Assembly: GCA_022839525.1 (NCBI GenBank)
Contig: JALHET010000222.1
Coordinates: forward strand, 1-7,936
From: Lentisphaerota bacterium
GTDB lineage: Bacteria; Verrucomicrobiota; Kiritimatiellia; RFP12; UBA1067
Direction of reading: 5' to 3'
Length of the DNA stretch: 7,936 bases
Position 1 is the first letter of the stretch, and every line of letters begins with the position of its first letter. This document shows, piece by piece, positions 1 through 6,879 of the stretch. The translations under genes were made by a program, and so were the position numbers. The notes beneath the pieces are model-generated. The model was not told the DNA's origin and did no database searches. It was given only the letters and a program-made list of their open reading frames with translations.

Positions 1-96
1 TGAGCAGCTATCGCATCCATACCGTACCCGGATTCTTGGCGGTTCTTGGCGCCGGCATACTGAAAGTGTCTGCCTTTGACACTCACCCAACTTACA

Positions 97-735
97 TCAT
101 GATGGCAGACGGGCTTTTCGACCGAATGGTATGCCGAGTTTTCTCATCTTCTGCCTCAAGGTGCTGGGCTTGACTTCAAGTATCCTTGCCGCCCCGCCCG
201 GTCCCTCGACCTTACCTCCCGTCATATGCAGGACGCGACCTATATGAACAGAGATTACGGCTTCCAGGCTCATCGATTCAGTGGATTGTGGGGCATGCGT
301 ATGCGCCGAAATCGGCTCCTTTTTTCTCCCGAGTTCAACATTATCGAAGGAAAGGGGTTGGTCGCCACCCAGGATAAGAGCACGCTCGATGACGTTTTCG
401 AGCTCCCGCACATTACCGGACCAGTGATGGGACATGAGCCTTTCGATGGCCCCCGGAGCCAGGCTGGGGATATGCTTGCGTCCCATCTCCGCCGTTTTCT
501 TGCGCAGGAAATGCTGGACCAGAGTGGGTATGTCAAGTGCCCGCTCCCGCAGAGGGGGAATGACGATGGGGAAAACCTTGAGACGGAAGTAGAGATCTTC
601 CCGGAAGGTTCCCTCCTGCACCATGGCTTCCAGGTTTCGGTGAGTGGCGGCTATGACCCTGATGTCCACTTTGATCGAACTGGTGCCGAGATCCAGCCCG
701 ATCAGGCACGCTCCCGTTACATGACTGTCCTTCAT
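97..735 (-). pseudogene. FGGY kinase N-terminus fused in frame to the C-terminal half of a sigma54 activator
   Basis: The reading frame has 212 codons. Residues 1-23 end in GLDLGTSSIKV, the first phosphate-binding strand of FGGY carbohydrate kinases (xylulokinase/glycerol kinase type, normally about 500 aa). From residue 24 the protein is the second half of a bacterial enhancer-binding protein: RVIAATHRNLE (26-36), the arginine-finger segment GTFREDLYFRL (42-52), IPPLRER (59-65), the sensor II helix SGNVRELENVIERAL (106-120), and a C-terminal Fis-type HTH (about 157-202, GAARILEVKPSTLR). Walker A, GAFTGA and Walker B are absent, so it can be neither a working kinase nor a working ATPase. The ATG lies 16 nt after the dehydrogenase stop with an AAGGA upstream, so the kinase start looks native to the operon. 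The join is near 664-675. It could be a deletion at short homology or an assembly error. A free DNA-binding HTH fragment with a role is possible but unproven. Confidence 0.75.
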
Positions 736-751
736 CGTCCGGCATCCTTTT

Positions 752-1903
752 TCACAGGTCTACGACCGTTGCCACCCGGCACTCCTTCTGTGATTCCAGC
801 GCGGCCGTGAAAAGGCGGTGGCTCAGCAAAGCCTCTTCCGGTGTCGCACAACCCGCGAACCGCTGTGCGGGTTTCCCGTGCTGCAGTTCGTGCAGAAAGG
901 CCGCCCACATCTGCAAGATCGAATCGGTGAACCCGAACTGGAAAATATTCCCCGTGATCGTTTTGAAAGCCGTCTCATGACCGGTCTGAATCTGCCCCCA
1001 CACCTGATCCCCGTCCTGGCAGGTCATGACCTCCAGGATGTCCACATGGACACTCGACCACCGCACCGAGGCCCGCGTCCCCAGAATTTCAACATACCAG
1101 TTGTTCTTCTGCCCGGGAGCGATCCGTTGCGTCTTGATGGTCCACGGGAATCGTTCCCCTCCAGCCGGGTTCACGGTCTCGCACAGCAGGGTCGCGTTGT
1201 CCCATGTTAAACACGGAACGCGGCCGCCCTTGCCGTCAGGCCGTTCCCTGACAATGTTGCTGAGCAGCGCGCGGACATTCTCCGGAACCCAGCCCGCCCT
1301 GAATCCCACATGACAGGCATGAAGGCCTAAATCGCCCATGACCCCGTATTCGCCGTTGAATTCGACGATCCGTTTCCAGTTGATGGGTTTCTCGGGATCT
1401 AAATCGCTGGAATGCAGAAAACCCGTATTGGCCTCGATGATCTGGCCGAAAACCCCGTTCTCCAACATCTTGCCGATCCGCTGGACAGCCGGAAAGAAGG
1501 GCGATTCCGAGCTGCAGCGCACAAACGCCCCGGGATGCTTTTTCAAGCTTGCCATGATCTGACGCCCGGCGGCAAGGTCAATACCGAACGGTTTCTCAGC
1601 CATCACATGTTTACCGGCCTCGATGGCCGCACCGATGAATTCCCCGTGCAGGTTATGGGGTACGGCGATATAAACCGCCTCCACCTCCGGATTGGCCAGC
1701 AGTTCACGATAGTTCTGGGTCTCCTGGCGGACCGAAGCGAAACGCTCGGAAAACCAGCCGGAAAACACGGGATCCGCATCGCAGACCGCCACGATCTCTG
1801 GCCGGACATCCATCGCCGCAAGGTGACACCAGCGTGCCGCCGCACTGGCGAATTCCCGCCCCATCAAACCGCACCCGATAATGCCAAACCGTACCGTCTT
1901 CAT
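752..1903 (-). CDS. Gfo/Idh/MocA family NAD(P)-dependent oxidoreductase
   Basis: The product is a 383-residue cytoplasmic dehydrogenase expected to oxidise or reduce a hydroxyl of a sugar, inositol or related polyol. The Rossmann fold opens with FGIIGCGLMG (G10, G12, G15), an acidic residue follows in CDAD (about 42), and the family EKP motif is at 103-105 (AEKPFG). D191 and H195 in MGDLGLHACH correspond to the usual catalytic and substrate-site segment. A frame start 20 codons upstream is possible, but the ATG at 1903 is preferred. It sits directly before the Rossmann strand, has AGGAG 6-7 nt upstream, and overlaps the regulator's stop as ATGA, which implies translational coupling. It is the third gene of the operon, and the kinase start follows after 16 nt. 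The exact substrate cannot be read from sequence. Confidence 0.93.
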   Translation of the reverse strand: MKTVRFGIIGCGLMGREFASAAARWCHLAAMDVRPEIVAVCDADPVFSGWFSERFASVRQETQNYRELLANPEVEAVYIAVPHNLHGEFIGAAIEAGKHVMAEKPFGIDLAAGRQIMASLKKHPGAFVRCSSESPFFPAVQRIGKMLENGVFGQIIEANTGFLHSSDLDPEKPINWKRIVEFNGEYGVMGDLGLHACHVGFRAGWVPENVRALLSNIVRERPDGKGGRVPCLTWDNATLLCETVNPAGGERFPWTIKTQRIAPGQKNNWYVEILGTRASVRWSSVHVDILEVMTCQDGDQVWGQIQTGHETAFKTITGNIFQFGFTDSILQMWAAFLHELQHGKPAQRFAGCATPEEALLSHRLFTAALESQKECRVATVVDL

Positions 1904-2691
1904 AACGTCTCCTGTTTCGTGGCCGATACCAAAGAAAGCTCCTTCACGTTCTGTCGCAACCATGTCCGGGTTCTGGAGGACAAAGCGTCGTCCACAATCA
2001 CATGGCTGATCGCCTCCCAGCCGACGATACGGGCAAAGGCGGTCTTGCCGAACTTGCTGCTGTCCGCCAGCAGAACCGCGCGTTCGGCGTTGGCGATCAT
2101 CGCGCGCGTCACCTGCGCAGTCTGTTGCCCGCCCGTATACAATCCGCGTCTGTCTGCGCCGTCCGCACCCACAAAGGCAAGTTGCGCCCGGAACGCACCC
2201 AGATTTTCCAAAGTCAGCGGCCCGGAGAGATCCGGGCTGTTCGTGTTGACCGTCCCGCCCAGAAGAATCAGCTCCTGATCCTTGTGCGACAACAGTGCCG
2301 AGGCAATGGCGAGCGAACTGGTCAGCACCGTGAGGCGAGGAATGTCCCCCAGCAAACGCGCCAATTCCAACGTCGTGGTGCCGGTGTCAAGAATCACCGT
2401 CATGCCCGGCTCCACCAGACGCGCGGCTGCCCGGGCGATGACCCTTTTCTCAGCCATCCGCGATTGCTGCCGGTCTTGGAACGCGAAGGCCACCATGGAC
2501 GGCGCCGCCAACATTGCGCCGCCGTGCGTGCGGATGATCCGCCCCTGTGCGGCCAGCCGTTCCAGATCGCGGCGGATCGTCATGCCCGCAACCTGAAAAT
2601 GCTCGGCCATTTCGGCGGCGCTGACCTCCTCGCGGCCTGCCAACAGGGTCAGGATTTTCTTTAGCCGCGTGACTGACAGGTTTCTCTTCAT
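1900..2691 (-). CDS. DeoR/GlpR-family transcriptional repressor
   Basis: The product has 263 residues, normal length for the family. The N-terminal winged HTH spans about residues 5-60 and holds the family signature MTIRRDLERLAAQGRIIRTHGG. The C-terminal DeoR effector domain shows LDTGTTTLELA (101-111), a LLGGTVN segment, FVGADG and the LLADSSKFGK motif. Such regulators bind a phosphorylated sugar and usually repress the operon that makes or consumes it. The ATG follows the aminotransferase stop by one base (TGACATG) and the stop overlaps the dehydrogenase start. The regulator is therefore inside the operon it probably controls. The tandem 10-bp repeat at 4171-4190 is the best candidate operator. 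Family assignment is firm, while the effector is unknown. Confidence 0.94.
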   Translation of the reverse strand: MKRNLSVTRLKKILTLLAGREEVSAAEMAEHFQVAGMTIRRDLERLAAQGRIIRTHGGAMLAAPSMVAFAFQDRQQSRMAEKRVIARAAARLVEPGMTVILDTGTTTLELARLLGDIPRLTVLTSSLAIASALLSHKDQELILLGGTVNTNSPDLSGPLTLENLGAFRAQLAFVGADGADRRGLYTGGQQTAQVTRAMIANAERAVLLADSSKFGKTAFARIVGWEAISHVIVDDALSSRTRTWLRQNVKELSLVSATKQETL

Positions 2692-2692
2692 G

Positions 2693-4165
2693 TCATTTCT
2701 TCAAAGCAGACCGAATGGCGTCCAGCACGAAATCAATCACAGCCCGGTCGGCGATCAACGGCAACTTGGCCAGAACCACCGGCGGGCAGTCCGCCTTGTA
2801 CGTCTGCGCGCTAATGTCCAGCCCACGCCGGTTTAGTTCTTTTGCACATGCGCCTGCCTCCGCCAAACCTCGGAAACAGAGTGTGCTCATATGCCTCCAC
2901 CCGTCCACACCCACGACCACGTCCGGAAACTCCGCCGCCAATTCGCGGAGACGGCTCTCAAAATACGCGCCCAGCTCTGCCGTTACCGCTTCGTTGGCCT
3001 GCGCCCATTCCATCGTCACCAGATAGGCCAGCGATGCCAGTTCCTCCTGACCGTTGGTCACCAGCGCGCCGAACTGCGGCATCACGTCCAGCGCCGAACT
3101 GAACAGGATGCGCGATGCCGGATACTCGCCGCCGGGGAACCCCTTGCCGATGGCCACGCAGGACGGCGTCAACCCGTACTCGCGGAACAGGTAAAGCTCA
3201 GGAGCCCACATGCAGGACTGGATCTCGTCCACCACAGTCGGCACGTCGTGCTCCTTGCAGAGCGCGTGGGCATGTTCCAAGAACGCCCGCGTCAGGCGGC
3301 GTCCGCCGTAATTCATCATGATGATCTCGTGGAAAAACCCCGCGATCTTGAACGTGCCCTGCTCGTAAGCGGCAAACGCGCGATCCACATCCTCGCGGCA
3401 GTTCGGCCGGATCGGAACGGCCTTCCACACATTGGCCGCGTCGAGAGCGGCGTGCGCTTCCGGCCACATACCGCGCATCATCTGCGTCAGCACCGTGGTC
3501 CCGTGATAATTCGCCTGCAATCCGCCATCGTCGTTGCCCATCACCAGAATCACCGGCGTACGGCCATGATAGCGCGGCGGCGGCAATTCAGGCTGCATGC
3601 GGTAAAAACGCGCGAGGATCAACTTCAAAGCCGCCTCTGCCGCAAGGCTGCCTGTCTCGAGATTCAGCACGCGGTTCAGCGTGTACAGGTCATCTTTGCG
3701 CGAAAGGACTTCCGCCAAGCCAGCGGCGTCGCCGCAGGACAATCCGTTGGCCGTGCGGATCAGCTCCTCTTCCAAACGGCGGGTGATGAACCCGCGCGTG
3801 TTATTGTGCGTCGCGTTGGGAATCCCCAATTCACGCGCCCGGTCAAGCAACCCGTATCCAGGAAAGGAGTGCCCAAGCGGCGTATGATAGTGCTCGCTTT
3901 TTGTGATCAGGTACAACCGCCCGTCTTCCCCGATCCTGTAGCAGCCGAACGCGCTCAAAGGCGCGGCAGACGTACGGGTTGCGGCAGCAAACTTCTCCGT
4001 GGCCGCACCTGCCGGCGTGTTCCGCAACGGCGCGGGGACAACTTCGCTCCCCGTGCGTTCCAGCAGGCTGTCCATCCGGATCCGCATCGACTCAGGGAAG
4101 AAATCAATTTTCCCTGCAGCGGCGGAGAGCAAAAAAGCCGTCTCTGTTTGCACCACGCATGTCAT
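2693..4165 (-). CDS. class III PLP-dependent aminotransferase
   Basis: The product has 490 residues, longer than the roughly 420-460 usual for this fold. The class III signature is clear: VVDEIQ (311-316, Asp313 for the pyridine nitrogen, Gln316 for the ring oxygen) and VAIGKGFPGGEYPAS (337-351) with Lys341 as the expected Schiff-base lysine. ETGSLAAEAALKL (170-182) replaces the usual SGSEANEAALKL cofactor phosphate-binding stretch. MMNYGGRRLTRAFLEHAHALCKEHDVP is the typical strand-helix before the aspartate. The N-terminal 60 or so residues are unlike standard ornithine or GABA transaminases and may bind an unusual substrate. The ATG at 4165 has AAAAGGA 5 nt upstream and lies about 20 nt from the predicted transcription start. 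It is the first gene of the operon. With a dehydrogenase and a sugar kinase in the unit, an amino-sugar or keto-polyol substrate is possible, but this is inference. Confidence 0.9.
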   Translation of the reverse strand: MTCVVQTETAFLLSAAAGKIDFFPESMRIRMDSLLERTGSEVVPAPLRNTPAGAATEKFAAATRTSAAPLSAFGCYRIGEDGRLYLITKSEHYHTPLGHSFPGYGLLDRARELGIPNATHNNTRGFITRRLEEELIRTANGLSCGDAAGLAEVLSRKDDLYTLNRVLNLETGSLAAEAALKLILARFYRMQPELPPPRYHGRTPVILVMGNDDGGLQANYHGTTVLTQMMRGMWPEAHAALDAANVWKAVPIRPNCREDVDRAFAAYEQGTFKIAGFFHEIIMMNYGGRRLTRAFLEHAHALCKEHDVPTVVDEIQSCMWAPELYLFREYGLTPSCVAIGKGFPGGEYPASRILFSSALDVMPQFGALVTNGQEELASLAYLVTMEWAQANEAVTAELGAYFESRLRELAAEFPDVVVGVDGWRHMSTLCFRGLAEAGACAKELNRRGLDISAQTYKADCPPVVLAKLPLIADRAVIDFVLDAIRSALKK

Positions 4166-4170
4166 GTTTC

Positions 4171-4190
4171 CTTTTGTTCACTTGTGTTCA
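4171..4190. promoter_or_regulatory. tandem 10-bp repeat, candidate DeoR-type operator
   Basis: Two adjacent 10-mers on the plus strand, CTTTTGTTCA and CTTGTGTTCA, match at 9 of 10 positions. They put two TGTTCA boxes exactly one helical turn apart. They cover the predicted transcription start and touch the ribosome binding site of the aminotransferase gene. DeoR-family repressors often use tandem or repeated boxes, and GlpR sites contain TGTTCG. The link to the regulator at 1900-2691 is inference. Confidence 0.4.
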
Positions 4191-4191
4191 A

Positions 4192-4220
4192 AGGATACAT
4201 AATCCGGACGGACGAGTCAA
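4192..4220 (-). promoter_or_regulatory. sigma70-type promoter of the aminotransferase-deoR-dehydrogenase operon
   Basis: Read on the minus strand, TTGACT (4220-4215) and TATCCT (4197-4192) are separated by exactly 17 bases. They match the sigma70 consensus at 5 of 6 and 4 of 6 positions. Transcription would start near 4185 and leave a leader of about 20 nt before the ATG at 4165. No competing hexamer pair of similar quality was seen upstream of this gene. Confidence 0.65.
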
Positions 4221-4444
4221 GGGCAGCAACAAAAAGGACTTTCCAAAAAAATCAGGCTCGCCAGCCCTTCGGGGCTATACGTGAAACCGAGAATGCTTGG
4301 CAAAATTTTGAACTTTTTGTGCGGGGGCACCGAAAAGCATGTCGCAACCCTTTTGTGTAAAATCACCCAAAAGAAACGGATGCGCCCAAAAAAAATCGGC
4401 CTTGCCCCCATTCCCGGGATTCTATCTGCAGTGCGATTTCACGG
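4221..4444. other. AT-richer spacer between divergent genes, no gene seen
   Basis: This stretch separates the minus-strand operon promoter from the eboE promoter. It holds a hairpin AGCCC-TTCG-GGGCT (4263-4276) with a UUCG-type tetraloop and no adjoining T-run in the plus direction. On the minus strand, GGCT-GGCG-AGCC (4268-4257) is followed three bases later by seven T residues, which could act as a weak terminator shielding the operon from upstream minus-strand transcription. A 10-bp palindrome CAAAATTTTG lies at 4301-4310. The open frames here have no recognisable content or ribosome binding site. Confidence 0.4.
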
Positions 4445-4473
4445 CTGACAATGCGGGGCAATTGGATTATTGT
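4445..4473 (+). promoter_or_regulatory. sigma70-type promoter upstream of the eboE-like gene
   Basis: CTGACA (4445-4450) and TATTGT (4468-4473) are spaced by 17 bases, matching consensus at 5 of 6 and 4 of 6. Transcription would begin near 4480, about 50 nt before the chosen ATG at 4531. This supports a start inside the longer open frame, which otherwise runs back to 4339 through the promoter itself. Confidence 0.5.
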
Positions 4474-4530
4474 GTAAAAACAAATGACCGATGGCGTCGG
4501 CACATGGGCGGCGCGCGTTCAGCGGCGGAC

Positions 4531-5757
4531 ATGATCATGACCATCCCCTATTGCCTCAACATCCACCCCGGCGAGAGCCTCCCCGAGGTCTGCGCCTCCA
4601 TCCGGCGGCACGCGCTTGCGGTGAAAGCCCGCGTCGCGCCCGATGCCCCCTACCCGCTCGGACTGCGCCTTTCCGCCGCGGCCGCGGAAGAGCTGGCCAG
4701 CCCCGCCGCGCTGGAAATGTTCCGCGACCTGCTCGGGGACAACGGTCTCTTCGTCACCGGCATCAACGGGTTCCCCTACGGCGCCTTCCACCACACGGCT
4801 GTCAAAACCTCCGTCTACCGGCCCGACTGGTTCACGCCCGAACGGCTGAACTACACCGGACGCCTCGCGACACTCCTCGCATCGCTCCTGCCCGAAGGCC
4901 AGGCCGGCAACATCTCCACCGTCCCCCTCGGCTACAAAACCTCCACCCAACCCGTAACGTGTAACCAGAAACCCGTAACCCGTAACCCCAAACCTGCCCC
5001 CTCCCCCTCCCTTCCTGTCCGCCACCTCGCGGTCATGGCCGAATTTTTGCACGGCCTAAAAACGGAGACCGGCCGCGAGATCGTCCTCGCCCTCGAGCCC
5101 GAGCCCGACTGCCTGCTGGCGAACACGGACGAGGTGATCGCCTGGTTCGAAGACGGGCTTCTGACCGAAGGCAAGCGCTGGCTTTGCGCCCATCAGCGCC
5201 GCACGCCGGACGAGGCCGAGACGCTGCTGCGGACGTATATCGGACTTTGCTTCGACACCTGCCACTTCGCGGTCGAATTCGAAGACCCGCTCACCGCGCT
5301 CATCCGTTTCGAGAGCGCCTGCATCCGCGTCGCGCGCGTCCAGCTCAGCGCCGCCGTCCGCACCGTTGTCGGCGACGCGTCGCTCGCGAGGCTCGCCGGG
5401 TTCATCGATCCGGTCTATCTGCACCAGACCAAAATCCGCCTGCCTCGCGGCCAGACCGTTTCCCTGCCGGACCTCACACATGAGACGCTGGAGATTGCCC
5501 GTCAATATGCGGGCCGCGAATTGCGCACACACTTCCATGTACCGCTTTTCTATGAAGGTGACGGAACGCTCGGCTCGACCCACGACGACCTCACGCCCAA
5601 ATTCTTCGCGCACACGGCGGAACACAACTACCCGCTGGAGATCGAGACCTACACGTTCGAGGTTCTTCCGCCCGCCATCCGTCCCGCAGATGTGGTCGAC
5701 AGCATCGTCGCCGAGCACGGGTGGGTCAGCGGGCGTGCCGCCCAACACACCGCTTGA
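4531..5757 (+). CDS. eboE: EboE-like xylose-isomerase-type TIM-barrel protein
   Basis: The product has 408 residues. The opening PYCLNIHPGES (6-16), followed by FVTGINGFPYG and GNISTVPLGYK, is the pattern I recognise from EboE of the ebo gene cluster, implicated in metabolite export or processing. A metal site of the xylose-isomerase-like fold is plausible from E189 (LALEPEP), D242 and H245 (CFDTCHF), H336 (HFHVP) and E372 (EIETYTFE). The start is uncertain. The frame is open from 4339, but the promoter at 4445-4473 and the conserved N-terminus favour the ATG at 4531 or 4537, with only a weak GGCGGA upstream. Residues about 137-163 are encoded by a heptamer array plus a Pro/Ser-rich tail and look inserted in a loop. 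No other ebo gene lies in the window, so its partner pathway is unknown. It ends convergently 81 nt from dctQ2. Confidence 0.8.
   Translation: MIMTIPYCLNIHPGESLPEVCASIRRHALAVKARVAPDAPYPLGLRLSAAAAEELASPAALEMFRDLLGDNGLFVTGINGFPYGAFHHTAVKTSVYRPDWFTPERLNYTGRLATLLASLLPEGQAGNISTVPLGYKTSTQPVTCNQKPVTRNPKPAPSPSLPVRHLAVMAEFLHGLKTETGREIVLALEPEPDCLLANTDEVIAWFEDGLLTEGKRWLCAHQRRTPDEAETLLRTYIGLCFDTCHFAVEFEDPLTALIRFESACIRVARVQLSAAVRTVVGDASLARLAGFIDPVYLHQTKIRLPRGQTVSLPDLTHETLEIARQYAGRELRTHFHVPLFYEGDGTLGSTHDDLTPKFFAHTAEHNYPLEIETYTFEVLPPAIRPADVVDSIVAEHGWVSGRAAQHTA
4944..4992 (+). repeat. array of seven 7-bp repeats inside eboE
   Basis: Seven units run in perfect 7-base phase. Two adjacent units are exactly CCCGTAA (4972-4985), another copy is at 4951-4957, and the rest are variants such as CGTGTAA and CCAGAAA. 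Because 7 is not a multiple of 3, the array is read in all frames in turn and encodes a rough 7-residue repeat (QPVTCNQ, then KPVTRNP). A C-rich tail to about 5016 encodes PAPSPSLP. The 13-mer CCCGTAACGTGTA is shared exactly with the array at 7324-7393. Confidence 0.85.
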
Positions 5758-5838
5758 CCCGCAACTGGATTGCGCCGATGGCGCGCGGCAGAATCCAAAA
5801 GGTTACCTTCGGGCAAGCGCGATAACCAGCCAGCGGGC
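5758..5838. other. gap between convergent genes with a small inverted repeat
   Basis: The gap between the eboE stop and the dctQ2 stop is 81 nt. GCGCC-GAT-GGCGC (5772-5784) is a perfect 5-bp inverted repeat that could form a hairpin in both transcripts. It has no T-run on either side, so a classical intrinsic terminator is not supported. No start of a TRAP large permease is present here. Confidence 0.3.
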
Positions 5839-6357
5839 TTACCCTTCCGACTTTGTCTGCGCGCCCAGCTTCTCGGCTGGCGTCCGGACGATTTCAACCA
5901 CGTTCTCCAGCGCGAACAGGATGATGAGCACACCGCCGACCGGCATGGAAATGTACACCATGCCCCGAGTGAGCCACGGCATGGTCGGCAACGGTTGCCC
6001 CATCTGCCCCACCGACAGTGCCCAACCGCCGATAACGAACACGATCAGGGCCAACGACAGAATCACCAGTTGCACAATGACGCTGAGCGTTTTGCGAGCC
6101 TCGGGATGCAGTTTTGAAGCGACATAGTCGACGCCCAGATGGGCTTTCTGGCCAAACGCCAATGCGGCGCCGATCATTGATATCCACACCAGCAGCACAC
6201 GCGCCAGTTCATCCGTGTAAGCGGCCTGGCTTCCGAGACAAAAACGGGTGAAGACACCCCACAGCACCGTCAGCGTCATCACCGCCACCAACACGATCAA
6301 CAGGACTTCCACAGAACGGATAAACCCCCTTCTCACCTTTTGCAGCATGTTGCCCAT
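5839..6357 (-). CDS. dctQ: TRAP transporter small membrane subunit (DctQ type), second copy
   Basis: The product has 172 residues and four predicted membrane segments at about 16-40, 54-69, 89-113 and 132-152. Family hallmarks are visible: GVFTRFCLG (34-42), DELARVLLVWISMIGAALAF (49-68), and the HLGVD stretch (73-77) after the second helix. DctQ proteins pair with the large permease DctM for sodium-driven uptake of substrates delivered by a periplasmic DctP. The ATG at 6357 follows the other dctQ by 15 nt. AAGGGGAG lies about 11 nt upstream, and a GGGGGA touches the start, so the in-frame ATG at 6348 (MLQKV) is an alternative. No dctM follows, and the next gene is the convergent eboE. An RBS-linked pair with the upstream dctQ suggests one transcript. 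Confidence 0.9.
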   Translation of the reverse strand: MGNMLQKVRRGFIRSVEVLLIVLVAVMTLTVLWGVFTRFCLGSQAAYTDELARVLLVWISMIGAALAFGQKAHLGVDYVASKLHPEARKTLSVIVQLVILSLALIVFVIGGWALSVGQMGQPLPTMPWLTRGMVYISMPVGGVLIILFALENVVEIVRTPAEKLGAQTKSEG

Positions 6358-6372
6358 TCCCCCATTCTCCCC

Positions 6373-6879
6373 TTATGACCGGACCAGTTCCCGTCCGGGA
6401 TACACCAGATGGAACACCACCACCATCGCCGTCACCGCGAAAGCCACGGCCATCAGCCAGGGCACCCAGAAAATCGGGATCTGGATCGTGTCCGTCACCT
6501 GGCTGTTCCGCAGGAACCGGAGACCGTACCCCACGCACCCGTACGCCGCCAAAGAAAACGCGCCGATCATCAACACGCGCATCACCGAATCCACGGCGAC
6601 GCGCCACCCCGGAGTCAGTTTCCGGAAAAAGTACTCGATCGCCACATGACCCTTCATCGCGGTGGTGAGCGGCAGCGCACACGCAATGGTGACCGCGCCT
6701 GCCACACGAACAATGTCGTACACGCCCGCCAAGGGATGCCCGGCGATCCGCAGCGCCACGTCAGCGCAGATGACGACCATGATCGTGGCCACACCGACGC
6801 ATGAAATAGCCGTCATGCCTTTTCCCAGCCACACGACCGCACTCCAAAACGGGCCAAGAGGTTTTCTCACGGGTTTCAC
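6373..6879 (-). CDS. dctQ: TRAP transporter small membrane subunit (DctQ type), first copy
   Basis: The product has 168 residues and four predicted membrane segments at about 13-38, 58-75, 98-121 and 136-158. Typical DctQ features are the first-helix end CADVALRIAG (38-47), the KGHVAIEYFF segment (76-85) and the last-helix entry TIQIPIFWVPWLMAV. It is clearly different in sequence from the adjacent copy, so this is not a recent duplication. The start is GTG at 6879, chosen because AGGGAG lies 7 nt upstream; the next Met (residue 22) would delete part of the first helix. Two DctQ genes side by side are unusual. They may serve two permeases or form an uneven pair with one. DctP and DctM are missing from the window. 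Confidence 0.87.
   Translation of the reverse strand: MKPVRKPLGPFWSAVVWLGKGMTAISCVGVATIMVVICADVALRIAGHPLAGVYDIVRVAGAVTIACALPLTTAMKGHVAIEYFFRKLTPGWRVAVDSVMRVLMIGAFSLAAYGCVGYGLRFLRNSQVTDTIQIPIFWVPWLMAVAFAVTAMVVVFHLVYPGRELVRS

Noticed and set aside
65..83. Inverted repeat AGTGTC/GACACT after the fused gene, as a terminator
   Set aside because: The stem is 6 bp with a 7-nt loop and only three T residues follow on the minus strand, too weak to call.
1..96. Short open frames at the left edge
   Set aside because: They are brief, lack a ribosome binding site and match no family I know; the edge prevents a decision.
1412..2278. Plus-strand open frame of 288 codons across the dehydrogenase and repressor
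   Set aside because: It crosses two real genes on the other strand and shows no recognisable domain.
4263..4276. AGCCC-TTCG-GGGCT hairpin as an intrinsic terminator
   Set aside because: The stem is only 5 bp, no T-run follows on the plus strand, and no plus-strand gene ends before it.
2891..4360. Long plus-strand open frame of 489 codons opposite the aminotransferase
   Set aside because: It is a high-GC antisense shadow. The minus-strand frame has clear class III aminotransferase motifs, a promoter and a ribosome binding site, and this one has none.
4519..5052. Minus-strand frame with VTGYGFLVTRYGL-like peptide
   Set aside because: The repeated peptide is only the heptamer array read on the other strand, and the frame lies against eboE.
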